Positions 1 to 13,500 of a stretch of DNA of 60,000 bases are shown piece by piece. The notes below the pieces were generated by a model. The model saw only the letters and a list, made by a program, of their open reading frames with translations, was not told where the DNA came from and ran no database searches. Within the stretch, counting starts at the first letter, position 1, and each line of letters begins with the position of its first letter. Source of the DNA: Nymphaea colorata (taxonomy: Eukaryota > Streptophyta > Magnoliopsida > Nymphaeales > Nymphaeaceae); NCBI RefSeq assembly GCF_008831285.2, contig NC_045138.2, positions 38,309,115-38,369,114 of the forward strand. The letters are read 5' to 3'. A program made the translations under genes and the position numbers.

Positions 1-1887
1 GAAATCCTGCTCCGGGCCGCGCCCGGGCCTGATAACCCAGCCCGATAACTAAACCGTGATTTGCTCGGGCCTAATAGGGCGACCAGGCAGCGATCCGGCC
101 CGGCCCGACTCCCGCCCTCGGGCGGTCGGGCTGGCCTCCGCCCTCACTCCCCTGGCGCCTCCCTCTCCCTCTTCCTTCCGTCTCCTTCTCTGTCTCCCTC
201 TCTGCTCCCTCTCCCTCGACCCTCTCTGCTCGCTCTCCCTTTCGTCTCCGTCTCCCTCTCCCTCTGCTCCTTCTCCCTCTCTGCTCTCTCTCCCTTTTCC
301 CTCTCCCTCCCTCTCCCTCTCCCTCTCTGCAACCTCTCCCTCTTCTCCTTCTCCCTCTCCCTCCCTCTCCCTCTCTGCAACCTCTCCCTTCCGTCTCCCT
401 CTCTGCAACCTCTCCCTTCCGTCTCCCTCTCCCTCTCCCTTTTCCCTCTCCCTCCCTCTCCCTCTTTGCTCTCCCTCTCTCTCTCTGCTCCTTCTCCCTC
501 TCTCCTTCTCCCTTCCGTCTCCCTCTCTGCTCCTTCTCCTTCTCTCCTCCCTTCTCCCTCCTCTCCCTCCTCTCTGCTCCCTCTCCCTTCCGTCTCCCTC
601 TCCCTCTCCCTCTGCTCCTTCTCCCTCCTCTGCTCGCTCTCCCTTCCGTCTCCCTCTCCCTTTCTCTCTGCTTCTTCTCCCTCTCCCTCTGCTCCTTCTC
701 CCTCTCCCTCTCCCTCTCTGCTCGCTCTCCCTTCCGTCTCCCTCTGCTCCTACTCCCTCTCTGCAACCTCTCCCCTCCGTCTCCCTCTCCCTTTTCCCTC
801 TCCCTCTCTGCTCTCCCTCTCCCTCTCCCTCTGCTCCTTCTCCCTCTCTCCGTGTCCCTTCCGTCTCCCTCTCCCTCTCCCTTCCATCTCCCTCTGCTCC
901 TTCTCCCTCTCTCCCTCTCCCTTTTCCCTCTCCCTCCCTCTCTGCTCCCTCTCCCTTCCATCTCCCTCTGCTCCTTCTCCCTCTCTCCCTCTCCCTTTTC
1001 CCTCTCCCTCCCTCTCCCTCTCCCTTCCGTCTCCCTCTCTCCCTCTCCCTCTCCCTCCTTTCCCTCTCCCTCTCCCTCTGCCCTTCTCCCTCTCTGCTCT
1101 CTCTCTGTTTTCCCTCTCCTTCCCTCTCCCTCTCCGAATCTGCAACCTCTCCCTCCCTCTCCCTGTCTACAACCTCTCCCTCCCTCTCCTTCTTTGCAAC
1201 CTCTCCCTTCCGTCTCCCTCTCCCTCTCCGCAACCTCTCCCTCTGCTCCCTCTCCCCCTCCCTCCCTCTCCCTGTCCCTCTCTGCAACCTCTCCCTCCCT
1301 CTCCCTCTCTACAACCTCTCCCTTCCGTCTCCCTCTCCCTCTCCGCTCCCTCTCCCTTCCGACTCCCTCTCCCTCTGCTCCTTCTCCCTCTCCCTCTTCC
1401 TCTCCCTCTGCTCCTTCTCCCTCTCACCCTCTCCCACTCCCTTCCGTCTCCCTCCCTCTCCCTCTCCCTTCCATCTCCCTCTGCTCCTACTCCCTCTCTC
1501 CCTCTCCCTCTCCCTTTTGCCTCTCCTCCCTCTCCCTCTCCGTCTCTGCTCCCTCTCCCTTCCGTCTCCCTCTCCCTCTGCTCCTTCTCCCTCTCCCTCC
1601 CTCTCCCTCTACTCCTCCCTTTTCCCTCTCCCTCCGCCTGGCCCGCTCGCTCCCCTCCCTCTTTGCTCCCATTCATCCAGTCTCCCTCTCCCTCCGCCTG
1701 GCCCCTCTCCCTCCGCCTGGCTCCCTTCCGTCTCCCTCTCCCTCCGCCTGGCCCCACTCGCTCCCATCCCTCTCCCTCTCCCTCCTCCTATCTGCTCGGC
1801 TACCCCTTTCTGTCTCTTCTCCCTCGCTGCGGGCCTAACTTTTTGTGGCCATACCCGGTACCCGGCCCGGCCCGATGCCCACCCCTA
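1..1887. mobile_element. CT-rich terminal-inverted-repeat element, copy 1 (left end cut by window)
   Basis: The first base of the window matches base 41960 of the second copy, so about 28 bp of the left end lie outside. GC-rich ends (GGGCCGCGCCCGGGC on the left, CCCGGCCCGGCCCG on the right) enclose a long polypyrimidine core. The right end reads GCCCACCCCTA, the inverse of the TAGGG-TGGGC start visible in copy 2. No transposase or other credible protein is encoded, so this looks like a non-autonomous DNA element. The end sequence resembles plant hAT-type ends, but that assignment is inference. It is about 580 bp longer than copy 2 over the same span, all of it in the core tract. Confidence 0.6.
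160..1795. repeat. Polypyrimidine CCCTCT-type low-complexity tract
   Basis: The plus strand is almost only C and T, built from CTCCCT/CCCTCT hexamers interrupted by recurring words such as CTTCCGTCTCC, TGCTCCTTCT and TGCAACCTCT. The words recur in a mosaic order, which points to expansion of a composite minisatellite rather than a pure microsatellite. The minus strand holds dense GGGAGAGGGA runs, suited to G-quadruplex or triplex formation. Several frames stay open for hundreds of codons only because C/T hexamers rarely make stops; the Ser/Pro/Leu and Arg/Glu/Gly translations are not credible proteins. Confidence 0.9.
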
Positions 1888-3399
1888 AGAGAGACAAAAG
1901 GATTGACTATGAAAAACCTCGAGTATGAAAGATAAGACGAACCCCATACAACAACAGGGGAAGCAGTCCCGTAAGGCATGCAAACTGCATATGGATATTG
2001 ATGAGGCAACGTCCCTACCATCAAGTTCAGAATGTCAATCACATGCATTTGAAATAAATGGCGAACTGAAGACATAGCCGATGCATGGCCAACTAGATGC
2101 ATCGACATGATGCTATGTTTTAGGATGTTATATGTGCGACAAAAGTATTGTCTTTGAATATACTATGGTAGAAAAGATACGATGAACCCCGTACAACAAG
2201 AGGGGAAGCAGTTCCGTAAGACATGCGAACTGCATATGGATATTGTTGAGGCAACGTCTTCACAATCAAGTTAAAAATGTCAATTACATGCATTTAAAAT
2301 CAATGGTGAATTGAACATATAGCCGACGCATGGCCAACTAGATGCATCGACATAATGATCCGTTTTAGGATGTTATGTGTGAGACAAAAGCATTCACTCT
2401 GAAATAACTGGGGCCAGAAAGATGCGATGAACCCTATACATCAAAAGGGGAAGCAGTCCCATGAGACATGGGAATTGCATATGGATCTTGATGAGGCTAC
2501 GTCCCTACTATCAAGTTCGAAATGTCAATCAAATGCTCTGCAAATAAATGGCTGACTGATGACATGGTCGATGCATGGCAAATTAGATGCATCAGCATAA
2601 AGGTCAGTTTTAGAAGGTCATGTGTGAGACAAAAGTATTGACTATGAAAAACATAGAGTTTGAAAGATTCGATGAACCCCGTACAACAAAAGGGGAAGCA
2701 GTCTCGTAAGACATGCGAACTTCATATGGATATTGATGAGGCAACGTCCCTACCATCAAGTTCAAAATGTCAATCACATGTATTTAAAATAAATGGCGGA
2801 CTGAAGACATAGCCGATGCATGGCCAACTAGATGCGTCAACATAATGGCATGTTTTAAAATGTTATATGTCAGACAAAAGTATTGTCTACGAAAATACTA
2901 TGGTAGGAAAGATACGGTGAACCCCGTACAACAAGAGCGGTAGCAGTTCCGTAAGACATGTGAACTGCATATGGATATTGATGAGGCAACGTCCATACCA
3001 TCAAGTTCAAAATCTCAATCACATGCATTTGAAATAAATGGCGAACTGAAGACATAGCCGATGCATGGCTAACTAGATGCATTAACATAATAGCAATGTT
3101 TTAGGATGTTATATGTGAGACAAAAGTATTGTCTATGAAAAATACTATGGTAGGAAAGATACGATGAACCCCGTACAACAAGAAGGGAAGCAGTTCTGTA
3201 AGACATGCGAACTGCATATGGATATTGTTGAGGCAACGTCTCCACAATCAAGTGAAAAATATCAATTACACGCCTTTGAAATAAATGGTGAATTGAAGAT
3301 ATAGCCGATGCATGGCCAACTAGATTCATCGGCATAATGATCCGTTTTAGGTGGTTATGTGTGAGACAAAAGCATTGACTCTGAAAAAACTGGGGTAGG

Positions 3400-6300
3400 A
3401 AAGATGTGATGAACCCTATACATCGAAAGGGGAAGCAGTACCTTGAGACATGAGAACTGCATATGGATCTTGATGAGGCAACGTCCCTACCATCAAGTTC
3501 AAAATGTCAATCACATGTATTTTAAATAAATGGCAGACTGAAGACATAGCCGATGCATGGCCAACTAGATGCATCGACATAATGGCATGTTTTAGGATGT
3601 TATATGTGAGACAAAAGTATTGTCTATAAAAATACCATGGTAGGAAAGATTCAATGAACCCCGTACAACAAGAGGGAAAACAGTTCCGTAAGACATACGA
3701 ACTGCATATGGATATTGTTGAGGCAACGTCTCCACAATCACGTTAAAAATGTCAATTGCACGCCTTTGAAATAAATGGTGAATTGAAGATATAGCCGATG
3801 CATGGCCAACTAGATGCATCGGCATAATGATCCGTTTTAGGTGGTTATGTGTGAGACAAAAGCATTGACTCTGAAAAAACTGTGGTAGGAAAGATGTGAT
3901 GAACCCTATACACCGAAAGGGAAAGCAGTACCATGAGACATGGAAACTGCATATGGATCTTGATGAGGCTACGTCCCTACTATCAAGTTCAAAATGTCAA
4001 TCACATGTGTTTTAAATAAATGGCTGACTGAAGACATAGCCGATGCATGGCCAACTAGATGCATCGACATAATGGCATGTTTTAGGATGTTATATGTGAG
4101 ACAAAAGTATTGTCTATGAAAATACCATGGTAGGAAAGATACGATGAACCCCGTACAACAAGAGGGGTAGCAGTTCCGTAAGACATGTGAACTGCATATG
4201 GATATTGATGAGGGAACGTCCATACCATCAAGTTCAAAATCTCAATCACATGCATTTGAAATAAATGGCGAACTGAAGACATAGCCGATGCATGGCCAAC
4301 TAGATGCATCGACATAATAGCAATGTTTTAGGATGTGTATGAAAGATACGATGAACCCCGTACAACAAGAGGGGAAGCAGTTCTGTAAGACATGCGAACT
4401 GCATATGGATATTGTTGAGGCAACGTCACCACAATCAAGTAAAAAATGTCAATTACATGCCTTTGAAATAAATGGTGAATTGAAGATATAGCCGATGCAT
4501 GGCCAACTAGATTCATCGGCATAATGATCCGTTTTAGGAGGTTATGTATGAGACAAAATCATTGACTCTGAAAAAACTGGGGTAGGAAAGATGTGATGAA
4601 CCCTATACATCGAAAGGGGAAGCAGTACCTTGAGACATGGGAACTGCATATGGATCTTGATGAGGCAACGTCCCTACCATCAAGTTCAAAATGTCAATCA
4701 CATGTATTTTAAATAAATGGCAGATTGAAGACATAGCCGATGCATGGCCAACTAGATGCATCGACATAATGGCATGTTTTAGGATGTTATATGTGAGACA
4801 AAAGTATTGTCTATAAAAATACCATGGTAGGAAAGATTCAATGAACCCCGTACAACAAGAGGGGAAACAGTTCCGTAAGACATACGAATTGCATATGGAT
4901 ATTGTTGAGGCAACGTCTCTACAATCACGTTAAAAATGTCAATTACACGCCTTTGAAATAAATGGTGAATTGAAGATATAGCCGATGCATGGCCAACTAG
5001 ATGCATCGGCATAATGATCCGTTTTAGGAGGTTATGTGTGAGACAAAAGCATTGACTCTGAAAAAACTGGGGTAGGAAAGATGTGATGAACCCTATACAT
5101 CGAAAGGCAGTACCTTGAGACATGGGAACTGCATATGGATCTTGATGAGGCTACGTCCCTACTATCAAGTTCAAAATGTCAATCACATGTGTTTTAAATA
5201 AATGGCAGACTAAAGACATAGCCGATGCATGGCCAACTAGATGCATCGACATAATGGCATGTTTTAGGATGTTATATGTGAGACAAAAGTATTGTCTATG
5301 AAAATACCATGGTAGGAAAGATACGATGAACCCCGTACAACAAGAGGGGTAGCAGTTCCGTAAGACATGTGAACTGCATATGGATAATGATGAGGCAACG
5401 TCCATACCATCAAGTTCAAAATCTCAATCACATGCATTTGAAATAAATGGTGAACTGAAGACATAGCCGATGCATGGCCAACTAGATGCATCGACATAAT
5501 AGCAATGTTTTTGGATGTTATATGTGAGACAAAAGTATTGTCTATGAAAAATACTATGGTAGGAAAGATACGATGAACCCCGTACAACAAGAGGGGAAGC
5601 AGTTCTGTAAGACATGCGAACTGCATATGGATATTGTTGAGGCAACGACTCCACAATCAAGTTAAAAATGTCAATTACACGCCTTTGAAATAAATGGTGA
5701 ATTGAAGATATAGCCGATGCATGGCCAACTAGATTCATCGGCATAATGATCCGTTCTAGGAGGTTATGTGTCAGACAAAAGCATTGACTCTGAAAAAACT
5801 GGGGTAGGAAAGATGTGATGAACCCTATACATCGAAAGGGGAAGTAGTACCTTGAGACATGGGAACTGCATATGGATCTTGATGGGGCAACGTCCCTACC
5901 ATCAAGATCAAAATGTCAATCACATGTATTTTAAATAAATGGCAGACTGAAGACATAGCCGATGCATGGCCAACTAGATGCATCGACATAATGGCATGTT
6001 TTAGGATGTTATATGTGAGACAAAAGTATTGTCTATGAAAATACCATGGTAGGAAAGATACGATGAACCCCGTACAACAAGAGGGGAAACAGTTCCGTAA
6101 GACATACGAACTGCATATGGATATTGTTGAGGCAACGTCTCCACAATCACGTTAAAAATGTCAATTACACGCCTTTGAAATAAATGGTGAATTGAAGATA
6201 TAGCCGATGCATGGCCAACTAGATTCATCGGCATAATGATCCGTTTTAGGAGGTTATGTGTGAGACAAAATCATTGACTCTGAAAAAACTGGGGTAGGAA

Positions 6301-9300
6301 AGATGTGATGAACCCTATACATCGAAAGGGAAAGCAGTACCATGAGACATGGGAACTGCATATGGATCTTGATGAGGCTACGTCCCTACTATCAAGTTCA
6401 AAATGTCAATCACATGTGTTTTAAATAAATGGCAGACTAAAGACATAGCCGATGCATGGCCAACTAGATGCATCGACATAATGGCATGTTTTAGGATGTT
6501 ATATGTGAGACAAAAGTATTGTCTATGAAAATACCATGGTAGGAAAGATACGATGAACCCCGTACAACAAGAGGGGTAGCAGTTCCGTAAGACATGTGAA
6601 CTGCATATGGATATTGATGAGGCAACTTCCATATCATCAAGTTCAAAATCTCAATCACATGCATTTGAAATAAATGGCGAACTGAAGACATAGCCGATGC
6701 ATGGCCAAACTAGATGCATCGACATAATAGCAATGTTTTATTATGTGTATGAAAGATACGATGAACCCCGTACAACAAGAGGGGAAGCAGTTCTGTAAGA
6801 CATGCGAACTGCATATGGATATTGTTGAGGCAACGTCACCACAATCAAGTAAAAAATGTCAATTACACGCCTTTGAAATAAATGGTGAATTGAAGATATA
6901 GCCGATGCATGGCCAACTAGATTCATCGGCATAATGATCCGTTTTAGGAGGTTATGTGTGAGACAAAATCATTGACTCTGAAAAAACTGGGGTAGGAAAG
7001 ATGTGATGAACCCTATACATCGAAAGGGGAAGCAGTACCTTGAGACATGGGAACTGCATATGGATCTTGATGAGGCAACGTCCCTACCATCAAGTTCAAA
7101 ATGTCAATCACATGTATTTTAAATAAATGGCAGATTGAAGACATAGCCGATGCATGGCCAACTAGATGCATCGACATAATGGCATGTTTTAGGATGTTAT
7201 ATGTGAGACAAAAGTATTGTCTATAAAAATACCATGGTAGGAAAGATTCAATGAACCCCGTACAACAAGAGGGGAAACAGTTCCGTAAGACATACGAATT
7301 GCATATGGATATTGTTGAGGCAACGTCTCTACAATCACGTTAAAAATGTCAATTACACGCCTTTGAAATAAATGGTGAATTGAAGATATAGCCGATGCAT
7401 GGCCAACTAGATGCATCGGCATAATGATCCGTTTTAGGAGGTTATGTGTGAGACAAAAGCATTGACTCTGAAAAAACTGGGGTAGGAAAGATGTGATGAA
7501 CCCTATACATCGAAAGGCAGTACCTTGAGACATGGGAACTGCATATGGATCTTGATGAGGCTACGTCCCTACTATCAAGTTCAAAATGTCAATCACATGT
7601 GTTTTAAATAAATGGCAGACTAAAGACATAGCCGATGCATGGCCAACTAGATGCATCGACATAATGGCATGTTTTAGGATGTTATATGTGAGACAAAAGT
7701 ATTGTCTATGAAAATACCATGGTAGGAAAGATACGATGAACCCCGTACAACAAGAGGGGTAGCAGTTCCGTAAGACATGTGAACTGCATATGGATAATGA
7801 TGAGGCAACGTCCATACCATCAAGTTCAAAATCTCAATCACATGCATTTGAAATAAATGGTGAACTGAAGACATAGCCGATGCATGGCCAACTAGATGCA
7901 TCGACATAATAGCAATGTTTTTGGATGTTATATGTGAGACAAAAGTATTGTCTATGAAAAATACTATGGTAGGAAAGATACGATGAACCCCGTACAACAA
8001 GAGGGGAAGCAGTTCTGTAAGACATGCGAACTGCATATGGATATTGTTGAGGCAACGACTCCACAATCAAGTTAAAAATGTCAATTACACGCCTTTGAAA
8101 TAAATGGTGAATTGAAGATATAGCCGATGCATGGCCAACTAGATTCATCGGCATAATGATCCGTTCTAGGAGGTTATGTGTCAGACAAAAGCATTGACTC
8201 TGAAAAAACTGGGGTAGGAAAGATGTGATGAACCCTATACATCGAAAGGGGAAGCAGTACCTTGAGACATGGGAACTGCATATGGATCTTGATGGGGCAA
8301 CGTCCCTACCATCAAGTTCAAAATGTCAATCACATGTATTTTAAATAAATGGCAGACTGAAGACATAGCCGATGCATGGCCAACTAGATGCATCGACATA
8401 ATGGCATGTTTTAGGATGTTATATGTGAGACAAAAGTATTGTCTATGAAAATACCATGGTAGGAAAGATACGATGAACCCCGTACAACAAGAGGGGAAAC
8501 AGTTCCGTAAGACATACGAACTGCATATGGATATTGTTGAGGCAACGTCTCCACAATCACGTTAAAAATGTCAATTACACGCCTTTGAAATAAATGGTGA
8601 ATTGAGGATATAGCCGATGCATGGCCAACTAGATTCATCGGCATAATGATCCGTTTTAGGAGGTTATGTGTGAGACAAAATCATTGACTCTGAAAAAACT
8701 GGGGTAGGAAAGATGTGATGAACCCTATACATCGAAAGGGAAAGTAGTACCATGAGACATGGGAACTGCATATGGATCTTGATGAGGCTACGTCCCTACT
8801 ATCAAGTTCAAAATGTCAATCACATGTGTTTTAAATAAATGGCAGACTAAAGACATAGCCGATGCATGGCCAACTAGATGCATCGACATAATGGCATGTT
8901 TTAGGATGTTATATGTGAGACAAAAGTATTGTCTATGAAAATACCATGGTAGGAAAGATACGATGAACCCCGTACAACAAGAGGGGTAGCAGTTCCGTAA
9001 GACATGTGAACTGCATATGGATATTGATGAGGCAACTTCCATATCATCAAGTTCAAAATCTCAATCACATGCATTTGAAATAAATGGCGAACTGAAGACA
9101 TAGCCGATGCATGGCCAAACTAGATGCATCGACATAATAGCAATGTTTTATTATGTGTATGAAAGATACGATGAACCCCGTACAACAAGAGGGGAAGCAG
9201 TTCTGTAAGACATGCGAACTGCATATGGATATTGTTGAGGCAACGTCACCACAATCAAGTAAAAATGTCAATTACACGCCTTTGAAATAAATGGTGAATT

Positions 9301-9850
9301 GAAGATATAGCCGATGCATGGCCAACTAGATTCATCGGCATAATGATCCGTTTTAGGAGGTTATGTGTGAGACAAAATCATTGACTCTGAAAAAACTGGG
9401 GTAGGAAAGATGTGATGAACCCTATACATCGAAAGGGGAAGCAGTACCTTGAGACATGGGAACTGCATATGGATCTTGATGAGGCAACGTCCCTACCATC
9501 AAGTTCAAAATGTCAATCACATGTATTTTAAATAAATGGCAGATTGAAGACATAGCCGATGCATGGCCAACTAGATGCATCAACATAATGGCATGTTTTA
9601 GGATGTTATATGTGAGACAAAAGTATTGTCTATGAAAATACCATGGTAGGAAAGATTCGATGAACCCCGTACAACAAGAGGGGAAACAGTTCCGTAAGAC
9701 ATAAGAACTGCATATGGATATTGTTGAGGCAACGTCTCTACAATCACGTTAAAAATGTCAATTACACGACTTTGAAATAAATGGTGAATTGAAGATATAG
9801 CCGATGCATGGCCAACTAGATGCATCGGCATAATGATCCGTTTTAGGAGG
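3400..9850. repeat. Higher-order repeat, period about 2410 bp
   Basis: Blocks recur at an offset of 2409-2413 bp: for example 4779-5123 with 7189-7533, 5264-5656 with 7674-8066, and 6001-6234 with 8411-8644. About 2.6 periods are present. Copies share private marks, including a 6-bp deletion in the AAAGGGGAAGCAG word (near 5105 and 7515) and a monomer shortened by about 40 bp where TTTTATTATGTGTATGAAAG replaces a longer stretch (near 6735 and 9145; a close variant near 4325). Ten monomers minus that deletion account for the period. Sequence identity between periods is very high by eye. Confidence 0.88.
4981..5010. other. Conserved dyad in the satellite monomer (representative copy)
   Basis: GCCGATGCAT, a 10-bp spacer GGCCAACTAG, then ATGCATCGGC form a perfect 10-bp inverted repeat. 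In monomers with ATGCATCGACA the arms are 8 bp (for example 2079-2104). In the GGCAAATTAG class they shrink to 7 bp. The motif recurs in nearly every monomer at a fixed position, so it makes a regular ladder across the array. A protein-binding or hairpin role is inference. Confidence 0.8.
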
Positions 9851-10330
9851 TTATGTGTGAGACAAAAGCATTGACTCTGGAAAAACTGGGGTAGGAAAGA
9901 TGTGATGAACCCTATACATTGGAAGGGAAAGCAGTACCATGAGACATGGGAACTGCATATGGATCTTGATGAGGCAACGTCCTTACCATCAAGTTCAAAA
10001 TGTCAATCACATGTATTTTAAATAAATGGCAGACTGAAGGCATAGCCGATGCATGGCCAACTAGATGCATCGACATAATGGCATGTTTTAGGATGTTATA
10101 TGTGAGACAAAAGTATTGTCTATGAAAATACCATGGAAGGAAAGATACGATGAACCCCGTACAACAAGAGGGGTAGCAGTTCCGTAAGACATGTGAACTG
10201 CATATGGATATTGATGAGGCAACGTCCATACCATCAAGTTCAAAATCTCAATCACATGCATTTGAAATAAATGGCGAACTGAAGACATAGCCGATGCATG
10301 GCCAACTAGATGCATCGACATAATAGCAAT
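9598..10330. repeat. Satellite block duplicated at 21627-22360
   Basis: This three-monomer block shares uncommon variants with 21627-22360 at a constant offset of 12029 bp. These include TACATTGGAAGGGAAAGCAG, GAAGGCATAGCCGATG and ACCATGGAAGGAAAG. The two copies sit in different local higher-order contexts, so this is a long-range transfer within the array rather than part of the neighbouring period. Confidence 0.75.
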
Positions 10331-10569
10331 GTTTTTGGATGTTATATGTGAGACAAATGTATTGTCTATGAAAATACCATGGTAGGAAAGATTCAATGAA
10401 CCCCATATAACAAGGGGGGAAACAGTTCCGTAAGACATACAAATTGCATATGGATATTGTTGAGGCAACGTCTCCACAATCACGTTAAAAATGTCAATTA
10501 CACGCCTTTGAAATAAATGGTGAATTGAAGATATAGCCGATGCATGGCCAACTAGATGCATTGGCATAA

Positions 10570-13500
10570 TGATCCGTTTTAGGAGGTTCTGTGTGAGACA
10601 AAAGCGTTGACTCTGAAAAAACTGGGGTAGGAAAGATGTGATGAACCCTATACATCGAAAGGGGAAGCAGTACCTTGAGACATGGGAACTACATATGGAT
10701 CTTGATGAGGCAACGTCCCTACCATCAAGTTCAAAATGTCAATGACATGTATTTTAAATAAATGGCAGACTAAAGACATAGCCGATGCATGGCCAACTAG
10801 ATGCATCGACATAATGGCATGTTTTAGGATGTTATATGTGAGACAAAAGTATTGTCTATGAAAATACCATGGTAGGAAAGATACGATGAACCCCGTACAA
10901 CAAGAGGGGTAGCAGTTCCGTAAGACATGTGAACTGCATATGGATGTTGATGAGGCAACGTCCCTACCATCAAGTTCAAAATCTCAATCACATGCATTTG
11001 AAATAAATGGCGAACTGAAGACATAGCCGATGCATGGCCAACTAGATGCATCGACACAATAACAATGTTTTTGGATGTTATATGTGAGACAAAAGTATTG
11101 TCTATGAAAATACCATGGTAGGAAAGATACGATGAACCCCGTACAACAAGAGGGGTAGCTGTTCCGTAAGACAAGTGAACTGCATATGGATATTGATGAG
11201 GCAACGTCCATACCATCAAGTTCAAAATCTCAATTACATGCATTTGAAATAAATGGCGAACTGAAGACATAGCCGATGCATGGCCAAACTAGATGCATCG
11301 ACATAATAGCAATGTTTTATTATGTGTATGAAAGATACGATGAACCCCGTACAACAAGAGGGGAAGCAGTTCTGTAAGACATGCGAACTGCATATGGATA
11401 TTGTTGAGGCAACGTCACCACAATCAAGTAAAAAATGTCAATTAAACGCCTTTGAAATAAATGGTGAATTGAAGATATAGCCGATGCATGGCCAACTAGA
11501 TTCATCGGCATAATGATCCGTTTTAGGAGGTTATGTGTGAGACAAAATCATTGACTCTGAAAAAACTGGGGTAGGAAAGATGTGATGAACCCTATACATC
11601 GAAAGGGGAAGCAGTACCTTGAGACATGGGAACTGCATATGGATCTTGATGAGGCAACGTCCCTACCATCAAGTTCAAAATGTCAATCACATGTATTTTA
11701 AATAAATGGCAGATTGAAGACATAGCCAATGCATGGCCAACTAGATGCATCGACATAATGGCATGTTTTAGGATGTTATATGTGAGACAAAAGTATTGTC
11801 TATGAAAATACCATGGTAGGAAAGATACGATGAACCCCGTACAACAAGAGGGGAAACGGTTCCGTAAGACATACGAACTGCATATGGATATTGTTGAGGC
11901 AACGTCTCTACAATCACGTTAAAAATGTCAATTACACGCCTTTGAAATAAATGGTGAATTGAAGATATAGCCGATGCATGGCCAACTAGATGCATCGGCA
12001 TAATGATCCGTTTTAGGAGGTTATGTGTGAGACAAAAGCATTGACTCTGGAAAAACTGGGGTAGGAAAGATGTGATGAACCCTATACATCGGAAGGGAAA
12101 GCAGTACCATGAGACTTGGGAACTGCATATGGATCTTGATGAGGCAACGTCCTTACCATCAAGTTCAAAATGTCAATCACATGTATTTTAAATAAATGGC
12201 AGACTGAAGACATAGCCGATGCATGGCCAACTAGATGCATCGACATAATGGCATGTTTTAGGATGTCATATGTGAGACAAAAGTATTGTCTATGAAAATA
12301 CCATGGAAGGAAAGATACGATGAACCCCGTACAACAAGAGGGGAAGCAGTTCTGTAAGACATGCGAACTGCATATGGATATTGTTGAGGCAACGTCTCCA
12401 CAATCAAGTGAAAAATGTCAATTACACGCCTTTGAAATAAATGGTGAATTGAAGATATAGCCGATGCATGGCCAACTAGATGCATTGGCATAATGATCCG
12501 TTTTAGGAGGTTATGTGTGAGACAAAAGCGTTGACTCTGAAAAAACTGGGGTAGGAAAGATGTGATGAACCCTATACATCGAAAGGGGAAGCAGTACCTT
12601 GAGACATGGGAACTACATATGGATCTTGATGAGGCAACGTCCCTACCATCAAGTTCAAAATGTCAATGACATGTATTTTAAATAAATGGCAGACTAAAGA
12701 CATAGCCGATGCATGGCCAACTAGATGCATCGACATAATGGCATGTTTTAGGATGTTATATGTGAGACAAAAGTATTGTCTATGAAAATACCATGGTAGG
12801 AAAGATACGATGAACCCCGTACAACAAGAGGGGTAGCAGTTCCGTAAGACATGTGAACTGCATATGGATGTTGATGAGGCAACGTCCCTACCATCAAGTT
12901 CAAAATCTCAATCACATGCATTTGAAATAAATGGCGAACTGAAGACATAGCCGATGCATGGCCAACTAGATGCATCGACACAATAACAATGTTTTTGGAT
13001 GTTATATGTGAGACAAAAGTATTGTCTATGAAAATACCATGGTAGGAAAGATACGATGAACCCCGTACAACAAGAGGGGTAGCAGTTCCGTAAGACAAGT
13101 GAACTGCATATGGATATTGATGAGGCAACGTCCATACCATCAAGTTCAAAATCTCAATTACATGCATTTGAAATAAATGGCGAACTGAAGACATAGCCGA
13201 TGCATGGCCAAACTAGATGCATCGACATAATAGCAATGTTTTATTATGTGTATGAAAGATACGATGAACCCCGTACAACAAGAGGGGAAGCAGTTCTGTA
13301 AGACATGCGAACTGCATATGGATATTGTTGAGGCAACGTCACCACAATCAAGTAAAAAATGTCAATTAAACGCCTTTGAAATAAATGGTGAATTGAAGAT
13401 ATAGCCGATGCATGGCCAACTAGATTCATCGGCATAATGATCCGTTTTAGGAGGTTATGTGTGAGACAAAATCATTGACTCTGAAAAAACTGGGGTAGGA

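Noticed and set aside
56-1935. Long open frames (up to 624 codons) on both strands of the first CT-rich tract, encoding Ser/Pro/Leu-rich or Arg/Glu/Gly-rich chains
   Set aside because: They arise because C/T hexamers contain almost no stop codons in any frame. Several overlap on both strands, composition is pure low complexity, and no domain is visible.
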